A stretch of DNA of 64,000 nt from contig NZ_STFF01000001.1 in assembly GCF_004834005.1 (NCBI RefSeq), positions 495,347 through 559,346 of the forward strand, given 5' to 3'. Position numbers and translations under genes: made by a program. Of the stretch, positions 56,372 through 64,000 are shown one piece after another. The DNA is from Niastella caeni. Lineage in GTDB: Bacteria; Bacteroidota; Bacteroidia; Chitinophagales; Chitinophagaceae. Each line of letters starts with the position of its first letter. Position 1 is the stretch's first letter. The notes beneath the pieces are model-generated. The model had not been told where the DNA came from. It searched no databases and saw only the letters and a list, made by a program, of their open reading frames with translations.

Positions 56372-56398
56372 AAAAAAACCCGCCTCGTTGGAGGCGGG
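56372..56398 (-). terminator. Attenuator terminator of the ilv operon
   Basis: Perfect stem CCCGCCTC/GAGGCGGG with loop GTTG, and seven T on the minus strand (56378-56372). It sits between the leader peptide stop (56425) and ilvE (56300), as expected for transcription attenuation. Confidence 0.92.
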
Positions 56399-56424
56399 TC
56401 GTTTATATTGATCTTTTGTATACG

Positions 56425-56523
56425 TTAAACTCCACCTCCGTGCGTTGCAGGAATAACCACCACCACAATAATAATTATTGCAGTTACCACAGAGATGATG
56501 TTATTAATGCTGCTTTTTTGCAT
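56425..56523 (-). CDS. Branched-chain amino acid leader peptide
   Basis: A 32-residue frame starting ATG at 56523. It contains IIIIVVVVI at residues 16-24 plus further Ile and Val pairs upstream, and no Leu. The stop lies 27 nt before the terminator stem. Ribosome stalling at Ile/Val codons under starvation should free transcription into ilvE-D-B-N-C. The lack of Leu codons suggests Ile and Val are the sensed amino acids. Confidence 0.9.
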   Translation of the reverse strand: MQKSSINNIISVVTAIIIIVVVVIPATHGGGV

Positions 56524-56542
56524 AAGAGGACTTCGTGTGTCA

Positions 56543-56550
56543 CAAATATA
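56543..56550 (-). promoter_or_regulatory. -7 promoter element of the ilv operon
   Basis: TATATTTG on the minus strand matches TAnnTTTG exactly, 20 nt before the leader ATG, which implies a very short 5' end. The -33 element is not clear. From 56600 to 56740 an inverted repeat GATTTAGGGATTT/AAATCCCTAAATC (about 56640 and 56696) separates this unit from leuB. Confidence 0.65.
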
Positions 56551-56740
56551 CACCCGCCGGTTGATAAAAAGAGCTTAGTTAAAAAAAATTGTTTTTCTGA
56601 TCCTGGCTACAAAACCAATTTCTGATTTTGATATTTTGTGATTTAGGGATTTGTAATTTCTTTTATTGAGCATTTCGGCAAATCTCAAAATCCCGAAATC
56701 CCTAAATCTGTATTTAACACCACTTCAGGTAGTTAACAAG

Positions 56741-57856
56741 CTAAATTATAGTTGACTTTCTCAATTCAATGTTAGCCTGATTCACCCCACCCGGTATTCT
56801 ATTCGCCACATAATCACTCACCAGTTCGCCGATGGTTGACGTGAAATAAAAATTGATCGGGTCAATATCTTTTGTTACAAAACCATTCACCAGCGTCCAC
56901 TCAACACCCAGGCGTACAGCCTCCGCTTCCTTGGCCAGTCCAAAATGATCGAGCAACATGGCTGCTGACAAAATACATCCCAGCGGGTTGGCAATGTCTT
57001 TGCCGGCTGCCTGCGGGTACGAACCATGAATAGGTTCAAACAGCGCCACGCCGGCACCAACCGATGCCGATGGTAACAATCCCAACGAACCACTGATCAC
57101 ACTCGCTTCATCACTGATAATATCGCCAAACATATTTTCTGTGAGTATCACATCAAACTGTTTCGGATTAATGATGATCTGCATAGCGGCATTGTCAACA
57201 AACAGGAAATCAACTTTCACCTCGGCATATTGCGATGCTATTTCCTGCACCACTTTACGCCACAGGCGCGATGTTTCCAGCACATTGGCCTTATCAACCA
57301 ATGTTAGCTTCTTACGACGTTGCCGGGCATACTGAAAAGCGAGATGTGCAATGCGTTCAATTTCTGCACGCGTATATACGCAATCGTCAGCAGCACGGGT
57401 GCCATCTTCGCTCAGTTCCTTCTTCCCAAAATAAATACCGCCGGTAAGTTCTCTAAAGATTATAAAATCAACTCCTTCTAATTGCTGTACTTTCAAAGGA
57501 GATAAATGTTGCAAAGAGGGGTACGTGATTACAGGACGAATGTTGGCAAACAATTGTAAGCTTTTCCGCAATTTCAGCAAGCCCTGCTCGGGGCGAACCT
57601 TTGCGGAAGGATCGTTATCGTATTTTGGATGGCCGATGGCGCCAAATAATATGGCATCGCTGTTAAGGCAGGCTTCAATGGTTTCATCGGGTAACGGGTT
57701 GCCGGTTTTGTCAATGGCATCTGCGCCCATTAAACAATACCGGTAACTGAACTCATGACCAAATTGCTCGGCAACGGCATTCAATACCTTCACCGCCTGC
57801 CGGGTAACTTCAGGCCCTATGCCATCACCTTCTATTACAACAATATTCTTTTCCAT
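56741..57856 (-). CDS. leuB: 3-isopropylmalate dehydrogenase
   Basis: A 371-residue NAD-dependent decarboxylating dehydrogenase of leucine synthesis. Signature blocks: VIEGDGIGPEV at the N-terminus, FRELTGGIYFG, and ILTENMFGDIISDEASVISGSLGLLPSAS with the metal-binding Asp residues. The ATG at 57856 is used. It follows leuA after 374 bp that contain a terminator, so it may be expressed from its own promoter or by read-through. Confidence 0.95.
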   Translation of the reverse strand: MEKNIVVIEGDGIGPEVTRQAVKVLNAVAEQFGHEFSYRYCLMGADAIDKTGNPLPDETIEACLNSDAILFGAIGHPKYDNDPSAKVRPEQGLLKLRKSLQLFANIRPVITYPSLQHLSPLKVQQLEGVDFIIFRELTGGIYFGKKELSEDGTRAADDCVYTRAEIERIAHLAFQYARQRRKKLTLVDKANVLETSRLWRKVVQEIASQYAEVKVDFLFVDNAAMQIIINPKQFDVILTENMFGDIISDEASVISGSLGLLPSASVGAGVALFEPIHGSYPQAAGKDIANPLGCILSAAMLLDHFGLAKEAEAVRLGVEWTLVNGFVTKDIDPINFYFTSTIGELVSDYVANRIPGGVNQANIELRKSTII

Positions 57857-58164
57857 AAAATGTAGTTTCAAAACACGGACTAACCAGTCCCCGCTTTTCA
57901 CTCATACTCTCAATGCCACAACAGTACAGCACTATTGTATTGAAAAGCACGCTCCGTATGGGCGTAATTTCCATTCAATGACTGCACCTGCCGGCGCGTT
58001 AACTTTTCTTTTATTGGTAATTGTTGATTTTGTGTGGGAGCATGGCGGGTCGGATGTCCCGAACGGAGACATTCCATTTTATCACAGTTATTTGACCCTT
58101 CTTTCATTCTTTCTTTTCTTTTTTTCATTTTTCATCCCTTTAGGAGTGGGATGAGTAGTTTTGA

Positions 58165-58192
58165 GAAAAAGCGTGGTGCAGACGCACCACGC
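58165..58192 (-). terminator. Terminator between leuA and leuB
   Basis: Perfect 9-bp stem GCGTGGTGC/GCACCACGC with loop AGAC, then five T on the minus strand. It lies 39 bp past leuA. The rest of the 57857-58230 gap holds no supported gene; two overlapping frames there have no family features. Confidence 0.8.
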
Positions 58193-58230
58193 GTAACAAA
58201 AACTACATGATTATGAGAAAATACTGCTCA

Positions 58231-59394
58231 CTAAACTGTGGCGGCCTGGTACTGGTTAGCCAATACCTTCAGATCCTCATCTTCCACTTCTTTCTTTCTA
58301 TCTGCTACTTTCAGGAACTGCTCGTACAACACGTCAATGTCATTGCGTGTGAACATAAAACCCAGCTTGTGAAAGCGATGGGCCAACGCGCTGCGGCCGC
58401 TGCGCGCTGTTAATACAATTTTACTTCCATCAGCCCCAACCTGTTCGGGGTTAATGATCTCGTAGGTTTGTGCATCTTTCAGGAATCCATCCTGGTGAAT
58501 ACCCGATGAATGTGAAAACGCATTGGCGCCTACAATAGCTTTATTTGGTTGAACCGGCATCCGCATAGTATCGGAAACCAGTCTGCTCAATGGGTTCAGT
58601 TGTTGTGTTTTGATATCGGTATAAAAACCGAGGGTTTGGTGTTGTTGTATCACCATCACCACTTCTTCCAGCGAGGTGTTACCCGCTCTTTCTCCCAATC
58701 CGTTAATCGTACACTCGATCTGGCGGGCACCGTTCATAGCGCCGGCAATAGAGTTGGCGGTAGCCAGGCCCAGGTCGTTATGACAATGGCAGCTAAGCAC
58801 TGCTTTGTCTACATTCGGTACATTGTTGATCAGGTAAGCGATCTTCTCGCCATATTGATGCGGCAGGCAATAACCTGTCGTATCGGGTATATTTACCGTT
58901 GTAGCACCGGCAGCAATCACTGCTTCTACTACTCTGGCCAGATATTCATTATCGGTACGGCCGGCGTCTTCAGCATAAAACTCAACATCATCCGTAAAGT
59001 TCCGCGCCCATTTTACACACTGGATAGCCCGTTGTAAAATGTCTTCGCGGGTTGAATTGAACTTTGATTTAATATGGTAATCAGATGTTCCGATACCAGT
59101 GTGGATCCGGGGTCTTTTAGCTGTTTTCAGCGCCTCGGCAGCTACCTCAATATCTTTCTGCACCGCCCGGCTTAATCCGCAGATCACAGCATTTTTTATG
59201 ACTGAACCTATTTCACTCACGCTTTTAAAATCACCGGGTGATGAGATGGGAAAACCAGCTTCAATAATGTCTACACCCAGTTCTTCCAGGGCCAAAGCAA
59301 TTTCTATCTTCTCCTTAGTATTTAATTTACAGCCTGGCACCTGCTCGCCGTCGCGCAATGTTGTGTCGAAAATATAGACTTTGTTCTTTGGCAT
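58231..59394 (-). CDS. leuA: 2-isopropylmalate synthase, short form without regulatory domain
   Basis: A 387-residue enzyme condensing acetyl-CoA and 2-oxoisovalerate. Catalytic TIM barrel: [16 protein letters not shown] at the start, the metal His pair in [16 protein letters not shown], and [16 protein letters not shown]. The protein ends after the linker subdomains; E. coli LeuA has about 520 residues because of a C-terminal leucine-binding domain, which is missing here. Substrate blocks fit isopropylmalate synthase rather than homocitrate or citramalate synthase, and adjacency to leuB supports this. Confidence 0.92.
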   Translation of the reverse strand: MPKNKVYIFDTTLRDGEQVPGCKLNTKEKIEIALALEELGVDIIEAGFPISSPGDFKSVSEIGSVIKNAVICGLSRAVQKDIEVAAEALKTAKRPRIHTGIGTSDYHIKSKFNSTREDILQRAIQCVKWARNFTDDVEFYAEDAGRTDNEYLARVVEAVIAAGATTVNIPDTTGYCLPHQYGEKIAYLINNVPNVDKAVLSCHCHNDLGLATANSIAGAMNGARQIECTINGLGERAGNTSLEEVVMVIQQHQTLGFYTDIKTQQLNPLSRLVSDTMRMPVQPNKAIVGANAFSHSSGIHQDGFLKDAQTYEIINPEQVGADGSKIVLTARSGRSALAHRFHKLGFMFTRNDIDVLYEQFLKVADRKKEVEDEDLKVLANQYQAATV

Positions 59395-59426
59395 AGGTAT
59401 TCTCTCTATAAAGTAGGATATTATTT

Positions 59427-59484
59427 AAAAAAGCAGGCTGTTCGATTTTTTGTTGCTTGCTATAAATGAGAAAAACAACCTGCT
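59427..59484 (-). terminator. Leader terminator upstream of leuA
   Basis: Minus-strand arms at 59484-59474 and 59442-59432 form an 11-bp stem with one G-U pair, followed by six T (59432-59427). It is 33 bp before the leuA ATG and after the presumed promoter, so it can only act on leuA. No Leu-rich reading frame was found in the leader. Confidence 0.7.
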
Positions 59485-59540
59485 GCTCCGAAATTATTCC
59501 TGTTTATTTAACTGTTAAAACCAAATTTGTACCTAATTTA

Positions 59541-59556
59541 CACTATTTAAATAGTG
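59541..59556. promoter_or_regulatory. 16-bp perfect palindrome between leuA and a divergent gene
   Basis: CACTATTTAAATAGTG, self-complementary, lies 147 bp from leuA and 54 bp from the divergent ATG at 59610. On the minus strand TTG and TAAATTAG flank it with about 17 nt between, so it would overlap a leuA promoter spacer. Candidate operator. Confidence 0.5.
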
Positions 59557-59609
59557 CCAACCCGGCTAAAACCCTTGTTGGTAAAGGATTTTAACGATTT
59601 TTGATTACG

Positions 59610-61175
59610 ATGCCCAACCGTTCTACAGATGCCTTGTTCCAGTTGATCAAATCGCTGGAAAAGTCGGAGAAGCGCAATTTTAAGCTGTATGTTCAACGTA
59701 ATTCTTCAAGTGAAAACCTGAAGATCGTACAGCTATTTGACGCATTGGACAAGATGGAAACTTACGACGAAAATTTACTACTGAGTAAGTCCAAAGACCT
59801 GAAAAAGCAGCAACTTTCGAACATAAAGGCCCATTTATACAAGCAGATCCTCAGCAGTTTGCGGCTCATAAAGAACGAAAACAACATTGATATTCAGCTA
59901 CATGAGATGATGGACCATGCCCGCATCCTGTACAACAAGGGGCTGTACCTCCAAAGCCTCAAGATGCTCGACCGCATGAAGGAACTGGCCCGGGCCAATA
60001 ACCAGGTCACCTACTTATTACAGGTACTATTTTTCGAGAAAAAGATTGAGGCTCTGCACATTACGCGCAGTATGACCGACCGCGCCGAACAGCTCACCCT
60101 CGATGTGGATGAAACCAACCGCCGCCTGGTGATGGTGAGCAAACTCAGCAATTTATCGTTGTTGCTGTATAGCTGGTACATCAAGAACGGCCATGCCCGC
60201 GACGAGAACGATGAAAAGGAGATCCAGCAGTTCTTCGACCAGCATTACCCGCCCGGGGCCGATGAGGCCAAGGGTTTTTACGAACGCCTGTACCGGTACC
60301 AGAGCTATTGCTGGTACGCCTTCATTCGCCAGGACTTCCTGCTCTATTACCGCTATACCCAAAAATGGGTAGAACTGTTTGAAAAAGAGCCATTTATGAT
60401 AGAAGTGGAGACAGCACATTACATTAAGGGCATGCATAACCTCATGGGCGCCCACTTCGACCTGCAGAACTATACCAAGCTGAAAGAGGCCCTGGAAACC
60501 TTTGAGGCCTTCTCCCAAAGCGACCTGGTGATCAACAACCACAATAACCGCATTCAAACCTTTGTTTACCTGAACGTAAGCAAGATCAACAAGCACTTTA
60601 TGGAAGGCACCTTTACAGAAGGGTTGCAACTGGTGCCTTACATTGAAGAAAAGCTTAAGGAATACGAGATCTACCTCGACCGTCACCGCATCCTGGTTTT
60701 CTATTATAAAATTGCCTCCCTGTATTTCGGCAGCGGGCATTACGAGCAGGCCATCGATTACCTAAATAAGATCATAAACTGGAAGGTTGACCTGCGAACC
60801 GACCTGCAGTGCTACAGCCGCCTGCTGCACCTGATAGCGCATTATGAGCTGGGCAATTTTCAGTTGCTGGAATACCTGTTCAAATCGGTATACCGATTTA
60901 TGGCGAAGATGGGCAACCTCAGCGTGGTGGAAGAAGAGATCTTCCGGTTCCTGCGCCGTACGTTCCATTTATCACCACGCCAGTTGAAACCCGAATTTGC
61001 CAAACTGCTTGAACAATTAAAACAACTACAGGCCAACCGGTTTGAGACCCGCGCTTTTGCCTACCTCGATATTATTAGCTGGCTGGAAAGCAAAATGGAT
61101 AATATTCCGGCTACGGAAATTGTGATTCGACAGAAATTTTTGAGCAGGATGAAACGGAAAGCGGTAGAAGATTAG
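59610..61175 (+). CDS. Conserved alpha-helical repeat protein, unknown function
   Basis: A 521-residue, mostly helical, soluble protein with no signal peptide. The N-terminal block RSTDALFQLIKSLEKSEKRNFKLYVQRNSS is very basic, followed by helical pairs resembling TPR units (LYNKGLYLQSLKMLDRMKELARANN; YFGSGHYEQAIDYLNKIINWKVD). High aromatic and charged content is even along the length. I recognise the type as a Bacteroidetes conserved hypothetical but know no function. GC content looks higher than in neighbours. ATG at 59610 chosen over TTG at 59601. Confidence 0.8.
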   Translation: MPNRSTDALFQLIKSLEKSEKRNFKLYVQRNSSSENLKIVQLFDALDKMETYDENLLLSKSKDLKKQQLSNIKAHLYKQILSSLRLIKNENNIDIQLHEMMDHARILYNKGLYLQSLKMLDRMKELARANNQVTYLLQVLFFEKKIEALHITRSMTDRAEQLTLDVDETNRRLVMVSKLSNLSLLLYSWYIKNGHARDENDEKEIQQFFDQHYPPGADEAKGFYERLYRYQSYCWYAFIRQDFLLYYRYTQKWVELFEKEPFMIEVETAHYIKGMHNLMGAHFDLQNYTKLKEALETFEAFSQSDLVINNHNNRIQTFVYLNVSKINKHFMEGTFTEGLQLVPYIEEKLKEYEIYLDRHRILVFYYKIASLYFGSGHYEQAIDYLNKIINWKVDLRTDLQCYSRLLHLIAHYELGNFQLLEYLFKSVYRFMAKMGNLSVVEEEIFRFLRRTFHLSPRQLKPEFAKLLEQLKQLQANRFETRAFAYLDIISWLESKMDNIPATEIVIRQKFLSRMKRKAVED

Positions 61176-61223
61176 TTACCCGTTACCGGTTTCCTGTTAC
61201 CAGTTACAGGTTTCAGGTTACAG
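61175..61223. repeat. Seven-unit 7-bp-period repeat overlapping a stop codon
   Basis: Seven heptamers of pattern GTTNCNN (GTTACCC, GTTACCG, GTTTCCT, GTTACCA and so on). The first base is the last base of the TAG stop of the preceding gene. Confidence 0.85.
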
Positions 61224-61247
61224 GGCTTCTATTGCCGATTCACGATT

Positions 61248-63707
61248 CTACTCAAGCCCCTTAATGCGCTTGAGCTCGTCACTGTTTCCCTGGACCGGTT
61301 TGCGCGATTTTAATTTTTGGTTGCCGAACTTGTAGGTGAGATCAACGGAAAACACCCTCGTATCGCCCCGGTTAGTGAATTCCACATTTAAATTCTCGAT
61401 CCGGTTATTTCCGTTCTTTCTGTAAGTATAAAAGACGTCTCGCACTGCCAGTTTTAAAATGAGGTTTTTATTCAACCAGCTCTTTTTATAACCGGCATCC
61501 ATTCTGTAACGCGCATAATTTCTTTTAATACCGTCAATAGAGGGGGAACGGTATATACCCGTTAGCACAACGGAATTATTATTGGCAAATGAAAAGTCGT
61601 TTGTGAGGTTACCGCTTGCATTTATCAGCGCATTTTTAAAATCCCGGGTGCGGTAAAAAGAAGAATACTCTTCGTAAAACACATCCAGGTTACCCGAAAC
61701 ATGCCACCAATCGGTCAATTCTTTGTCAAGTGAAATGCTGGTACCGTAACTGATGTATCGCTTGAAATTGTTGATGGTTTCTTTTGAGATCTTCGTTATA
61801 TCATCTAAGTAAGTTAAATAAGTAAAATAGTCTTTGGTATTACTATAATTCAATGATACCAGCAGTTCATCATTTAATGAATATCCCACTTCAAAGGTAT
61901 TGGTAAGCTCAGGCTGTAAAAAAGAATTTCCCTGATAAAAAGAATAGGGCGAATTGTAATAAATAAACGGGTTTAGATCTTCATAGGAAGGCCGGTTAAT
62001 TCTTTTTCCGTATGAAAAGTTCAGGGTTTCGGATTCATTCAGCTTTTTACTTACAAACAAGGAAGGAAATAACTTCAGGTAATCATTGCTATTGATTATG
62101 TTCCCGGTCAATAAATTGCCTTTGTTATGGGTATGCTCGCCGCGTAACCCGATCTGAAGTTCGTAATCTTTTATTTTCCTGGTCACATTCAGGTAAGCAG
62201 CTGTAATATATTCATCAAAAATAAAGTGATTGGTTTTACCCGGGTCTTCCTGCCAAACGGCGCCATTCTTTGTATCAAAACGAATATCGCTGTCGGTTCG
62301 CACCCAACTGGCTTTAACCCCGGCCCCAATGGTCATATTTCTTTTATTCACGGGATGGGTATAATCCAGCTTAACACTTCCAATTTTTATTAATACCTCA
62401 CTATTATTTCTGAGCATTTCCAGGTCACGCATCGGCAGGCCGTCCTGATTCAGGTACGTATTATTATACAAGCCGGCGTTATTCCAGGTAAACCGCGAAT
62501 AATCGAGATTGGTAGAAAGCGTTTTACCCAATGTATCGATCCTGAAGTCGTGGTTCAGGTTCCAACTCATATTGTTATAGTCGGAATTGGTTAAGTTATC
62601 TACCAGCAGCGAAGAATCCTTCTTCGCTTTGACAAAATCAGTATTAAAATCTTCTTTAAACCGGCTGTCTGAAATATTGCCGGTCATGGAAAAGCCGATC
62701 ACATTTCTTTTTCCCGCCTGAAAGTCTATACCCACCAGGTAGTTGTGCGAAGTACTGGTAGTCTTGGATTTTCCCGATTCATCAAAATCAACACTATCAA
62801 TAATCCGTTTACTGGTATAGCCACTGAATCCTGTACTGCGGTTTATATAGTAATTACCAAAAAGGTTGAACTGGTTCTCCTTGTAATTAAAGCTTCCTCC
62901 CCCATTGTATTTCGGGTATACGCCAAATCCCGACGACGCATTAACAGTACCGTTAAACCCTTTCACCCGTATTTTTTTTGTGACGATATTAATGATGCCT
63001 GCATTCCCCGCCGCATCATATTTCGATGAAGGATTAGCAATGATCTCAATGCGGGCTACCGAATTGGCAGGCAAGCTTTGCAGGATGTTGGCAATATCAG
63101 AGGAGGAAAGCGTACTTGGCCGTCCGTCGATCATAATGGTTACCCCTTTCCTCCCTTTCAGGGAAATAATATTATCATTAACTGTAACACCGGGGGAGGT
63201 TTGCAATACATCCATTACTGACCCGCCGGCAGCAACCGCACTGCTTTCTACGTTTAAAACCAATTTATCGATACGCCTTTCAATAAATGGCTTTTTAGAT
63301 GATACGGTGATTTCTCCAAGCGTAGTTACCTTACTGTTAAGAAAGAGCGTATCAAGGTCAACATCGCCGGCAGTAATTCTTATTGTCTGTTGCAACTCCT
63401 TATGCACAATATCAGAGGCTGCCAGCTTGTATGTTCCGGTATCAACCCGGTCAAAAATAAATTTACCGGCAGAATCGGTTATTGCGTTCCGGGGTTTTAT
63501 AGCCGGTGTTCCCCGGAAAAGGGTAATAGTTACAGATGGAAGCGGTTTTCGCATGGTTCCATCATAAACAACGCCCCGAACCTGGTGTTTCTTCGCCTCT
63601 TGCGAAAACACTAAACAGGTTATCGCCAGGCAAGCAATAATTAGTACGATTTTTTTTAATATAACGCCCCGTTTATTCAATCGCCCACAAGAAATTCTTA
63701 AAAGCAT
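61248..63707 (-). CDS. TonB-dependent receptor-like outer-membrane barrel (OMP_b-brl_3 type)
   Basis: Up to 819 residues. After the signal peptide (LKKIVLIIACLAITCLVFSQ) comes a carboxypeptidase-like beta domain (QVRGVVYDGTMRKPLPSVTITL), a plug (GGSVMDVLQTSPGVTVNDNIISLKGRKGVTIMIDGRP) and a long barrel of the outer-membrane beta-barrel 3 type ending near VDLTYKFGN, followed by a basic tail. Ligand is unknown. The start is uncertain: ATG at 63707 leaves a long basic N-region; a TTG at 63680 would give a standard signal peptide. No SusD partner is adjacent. Confidence 0.85.
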   Translation of the reverse strand: MLLRISCGRLNKRGVILKKIVLIIACLAITCLVFSQEAKKHQVRGVVYDGTMRKPLPSVTITLFRGTPAIKPRNAITDSAGKFIFDRVDTGTYKLAASDIVHKELQQTIRITAGDVDLDTLFLNSKVTTLGEITVSSKKPFIERRIDKLVLNVESSAVAAGGSVMDVLQTSPGVTVNDNIISLKGRKGVTIMIDGRPSTLSSSDIANILQSLPANSVARIEIIANPSSKYDAAGNAGIINIVTKKIRVKGFNGTVNASSGFGVYPKYNGGGSFNYKENQFNLFGNYYINRSTGFSGYTSKRIIDSVDFDESGKSKTTSTSHNYLVGIDFQAGKRNVIGFSMTGNISDSRFKEDFNTDFVKAKKDSSLLVDNLTNSDYNNMSWNLNHDFRIDTLGKTLSTNLDYSRFTWNNAGLYNNTYLNQDGLPMRDLEMLRNNSEVLIKIGSVKLDYTHPVNKRNMTIGAGVKASWVRTDSDIRFDTKNGAVWQEDPGKTNHFIFDEYITAAYLNVTRKIKDYELQIGLRGEHTHNKGNLLTGNIINSNDYLKLFPSLFVSKKLNESETLNFSYGKRINRPSYEDLNPFIYYNSPYSFYQGNSFLQPELTNTFEVGYSLNDELLVSLNYSNTKDYFTYLTYLDDITKISKETINNFKRYISYGTSISLDKELTDWWHVSGNLDVFYEEYSSFYRTRDFKNALINASGNLTNDFSFANNNSVVLTGIYRSPSIDGIKRNYARYRMDAGYKKSWLNKNLILKLAVRDVFYTYRKNGNNRIENLNVEFTNRGDTRVFSVDLTYKFGNQKLKSRKPVQGNSDELKRIKGLE

Positions 63708-63757
63708 GTTTTGCCTTTTTATTAAAGAAAAGCAAGGTACAGTTCTTACGGTATTGT

Positions 63758-64000
63758 TCAATCGATCAGTTCAATACTTCTTTTATTTAACAGCAACGAC
63801 AGCATATACAAGGCAACTTCTGCGGGCAACTCTTTAAAAACCTGTTCGGTGAGCAACGATACTTTATACGTACTGCCTTCATTCAATTTGTTTACCAGGT
63901 CAACGATCTCCTGGTGAAAGTTTAATTCTATTTTCGATCCGCGGGCATAAAGCTGTACTTTCTGAACTTCTGAAATGATCTTATATAAAATTTTAAAAGG
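63758..64000 (-). CDS. C-terminal fragment of an unidentified gene
   Basis: The last 80 residues of a minus-strand frame that runs off the window end. It is helical, with VQKVQLYARGSKIELNFHQ and a terminal LYMLSLLLNKRSIELID. Not recognised. It ends 51 bp before the receptor start, so both may be in one operon. Confidence 0.5.
   Translation of the reverse strand, partial: PFKILYKIISEVQKVQLYARGSKIELNFHQEIVDLVNKLNEGSTYKVSLLTEQVFKELPAEVALYMLSLLLNKRSIELID

Noticed and set aside
57819..58154. Overlapping frames on both strands between leuA and leuB
   Set aside because: Low-complexity, no motifs, overlap the terminator region and the leuB start.
59485..59600. Leucine leader peptide before leuA
   Set aside because: No frame with a run of Leu codons exists on the minus strand in the leader.
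1..64000. tRNA genes, insertion sequences, prophage or toxin-antitoxin genes
   Set aside because: No T-loop/acceptor pattern, transposase motif, integrase or paired small toxin gene was recognised on either strand.

Overview
The window looks like a chromosomal segment of a Bacteroidetes bacterium, most likely of the Chitinophagaceae (Niastella/Chitinophaga-like). The evidence is a SusC/SusD pair, a type IX secretion C-terminal domain, PorT/OMP_b-brl-type barrels, several matches to the Bacteroidetes promoter consensus (TTTG, about 20 nt, TAnnTTTG), weak ribosome binding sites and a PEP carboxylase of the expected type. No tRNA, rRNA, insertion sequence, prophage or CRISPR array was recognised. 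Both ends cut a gene.

Layout. (1) 1-3081, minus: a membrane polyamine cluster in transcription order SpeD-like protein, DUF4178 protein, a 50-residue membrane protein, DUF350 protein and a membrane-fused aminopropyltransferase (cut by the window start). (2) 3278-5100, minus: two tandem M90 (MtfA-like) metallopeptidases. (3) 5708-11713, plus: aspS, a membrane protein, rarA, a GNAT acetyltransferase, a DUF6089-like barrel and a very small T9SS-sorting-domain protein. (4) 12160-20583, minus: susD, susC, a deoxyribonucleotidase and uvrA. (5) 20804-23105, plus: an OmpA lipoprotein and two paralogous barrels. (6) 23240-26780, plus: a methionine operon with promoter, SAM-I riboswitch, terminator, a trans-sulfuration enzyme, a QueF-like protein lacking the catalytic Cys, and a monofunctional homoserine dehydrogenase. 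(7) 26802-33077, minus: a DUF2167 protein, then thrC-thrB-thrA behind a Thr-rich leader peptide. (8) ppc, plus. (9) 36849-45980, minus: nitrogen assimilation (gltB, gltD, amtB, porin). (10) 45981-47560: no convincing protein gene, but a promoter, a degenerate 70-bp tandem repeat and a strong terminator that together suggest a non-coding RNA. (11) 47717-59394, minus: branched-chain amino acid synthesis (leuA, leuB; then leader peptide, ilvE, ilvD, ilvB, a methyltransferase, ilvN, ilvC, ilvA). (12) 59610-64000: a conserved helical-repeat protein, a TonB-dependent receptor and a gene fragment.

How it works together. Most of the middle of the window is one metabolic theme: PEP carboxylase supplies oxaloacetate, AmtB/GltBD supply glutamate nitrogen, ThrA/B/C make threonine, IlvA turns threonine into 2-oxobutyrate, and Ilv/Leu enzymes make Ile, Val and Leu. 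Separate control is visible in the DNA: a Thr/Ile leader peptide for thrABC, an Ile/Val leader plus terminator for ilv, a second terminator just before ilvA, a leader terminator and palindrome before leuA, and a SAM riboswitch for the methionine branch, which has its own homoserine dehydrogenase.

Most unusual signals: the 70-bp tandem array with its own promoter and terminator (46710-47556); many intergenic repeats of different sequence that all share a 7-bp period; two enzyme homologues that lost catalytic residues (SpeD-like, QueF-like); and a trans-aconitate-methyltransferase-like gene inserted between ilvB and ilvN.
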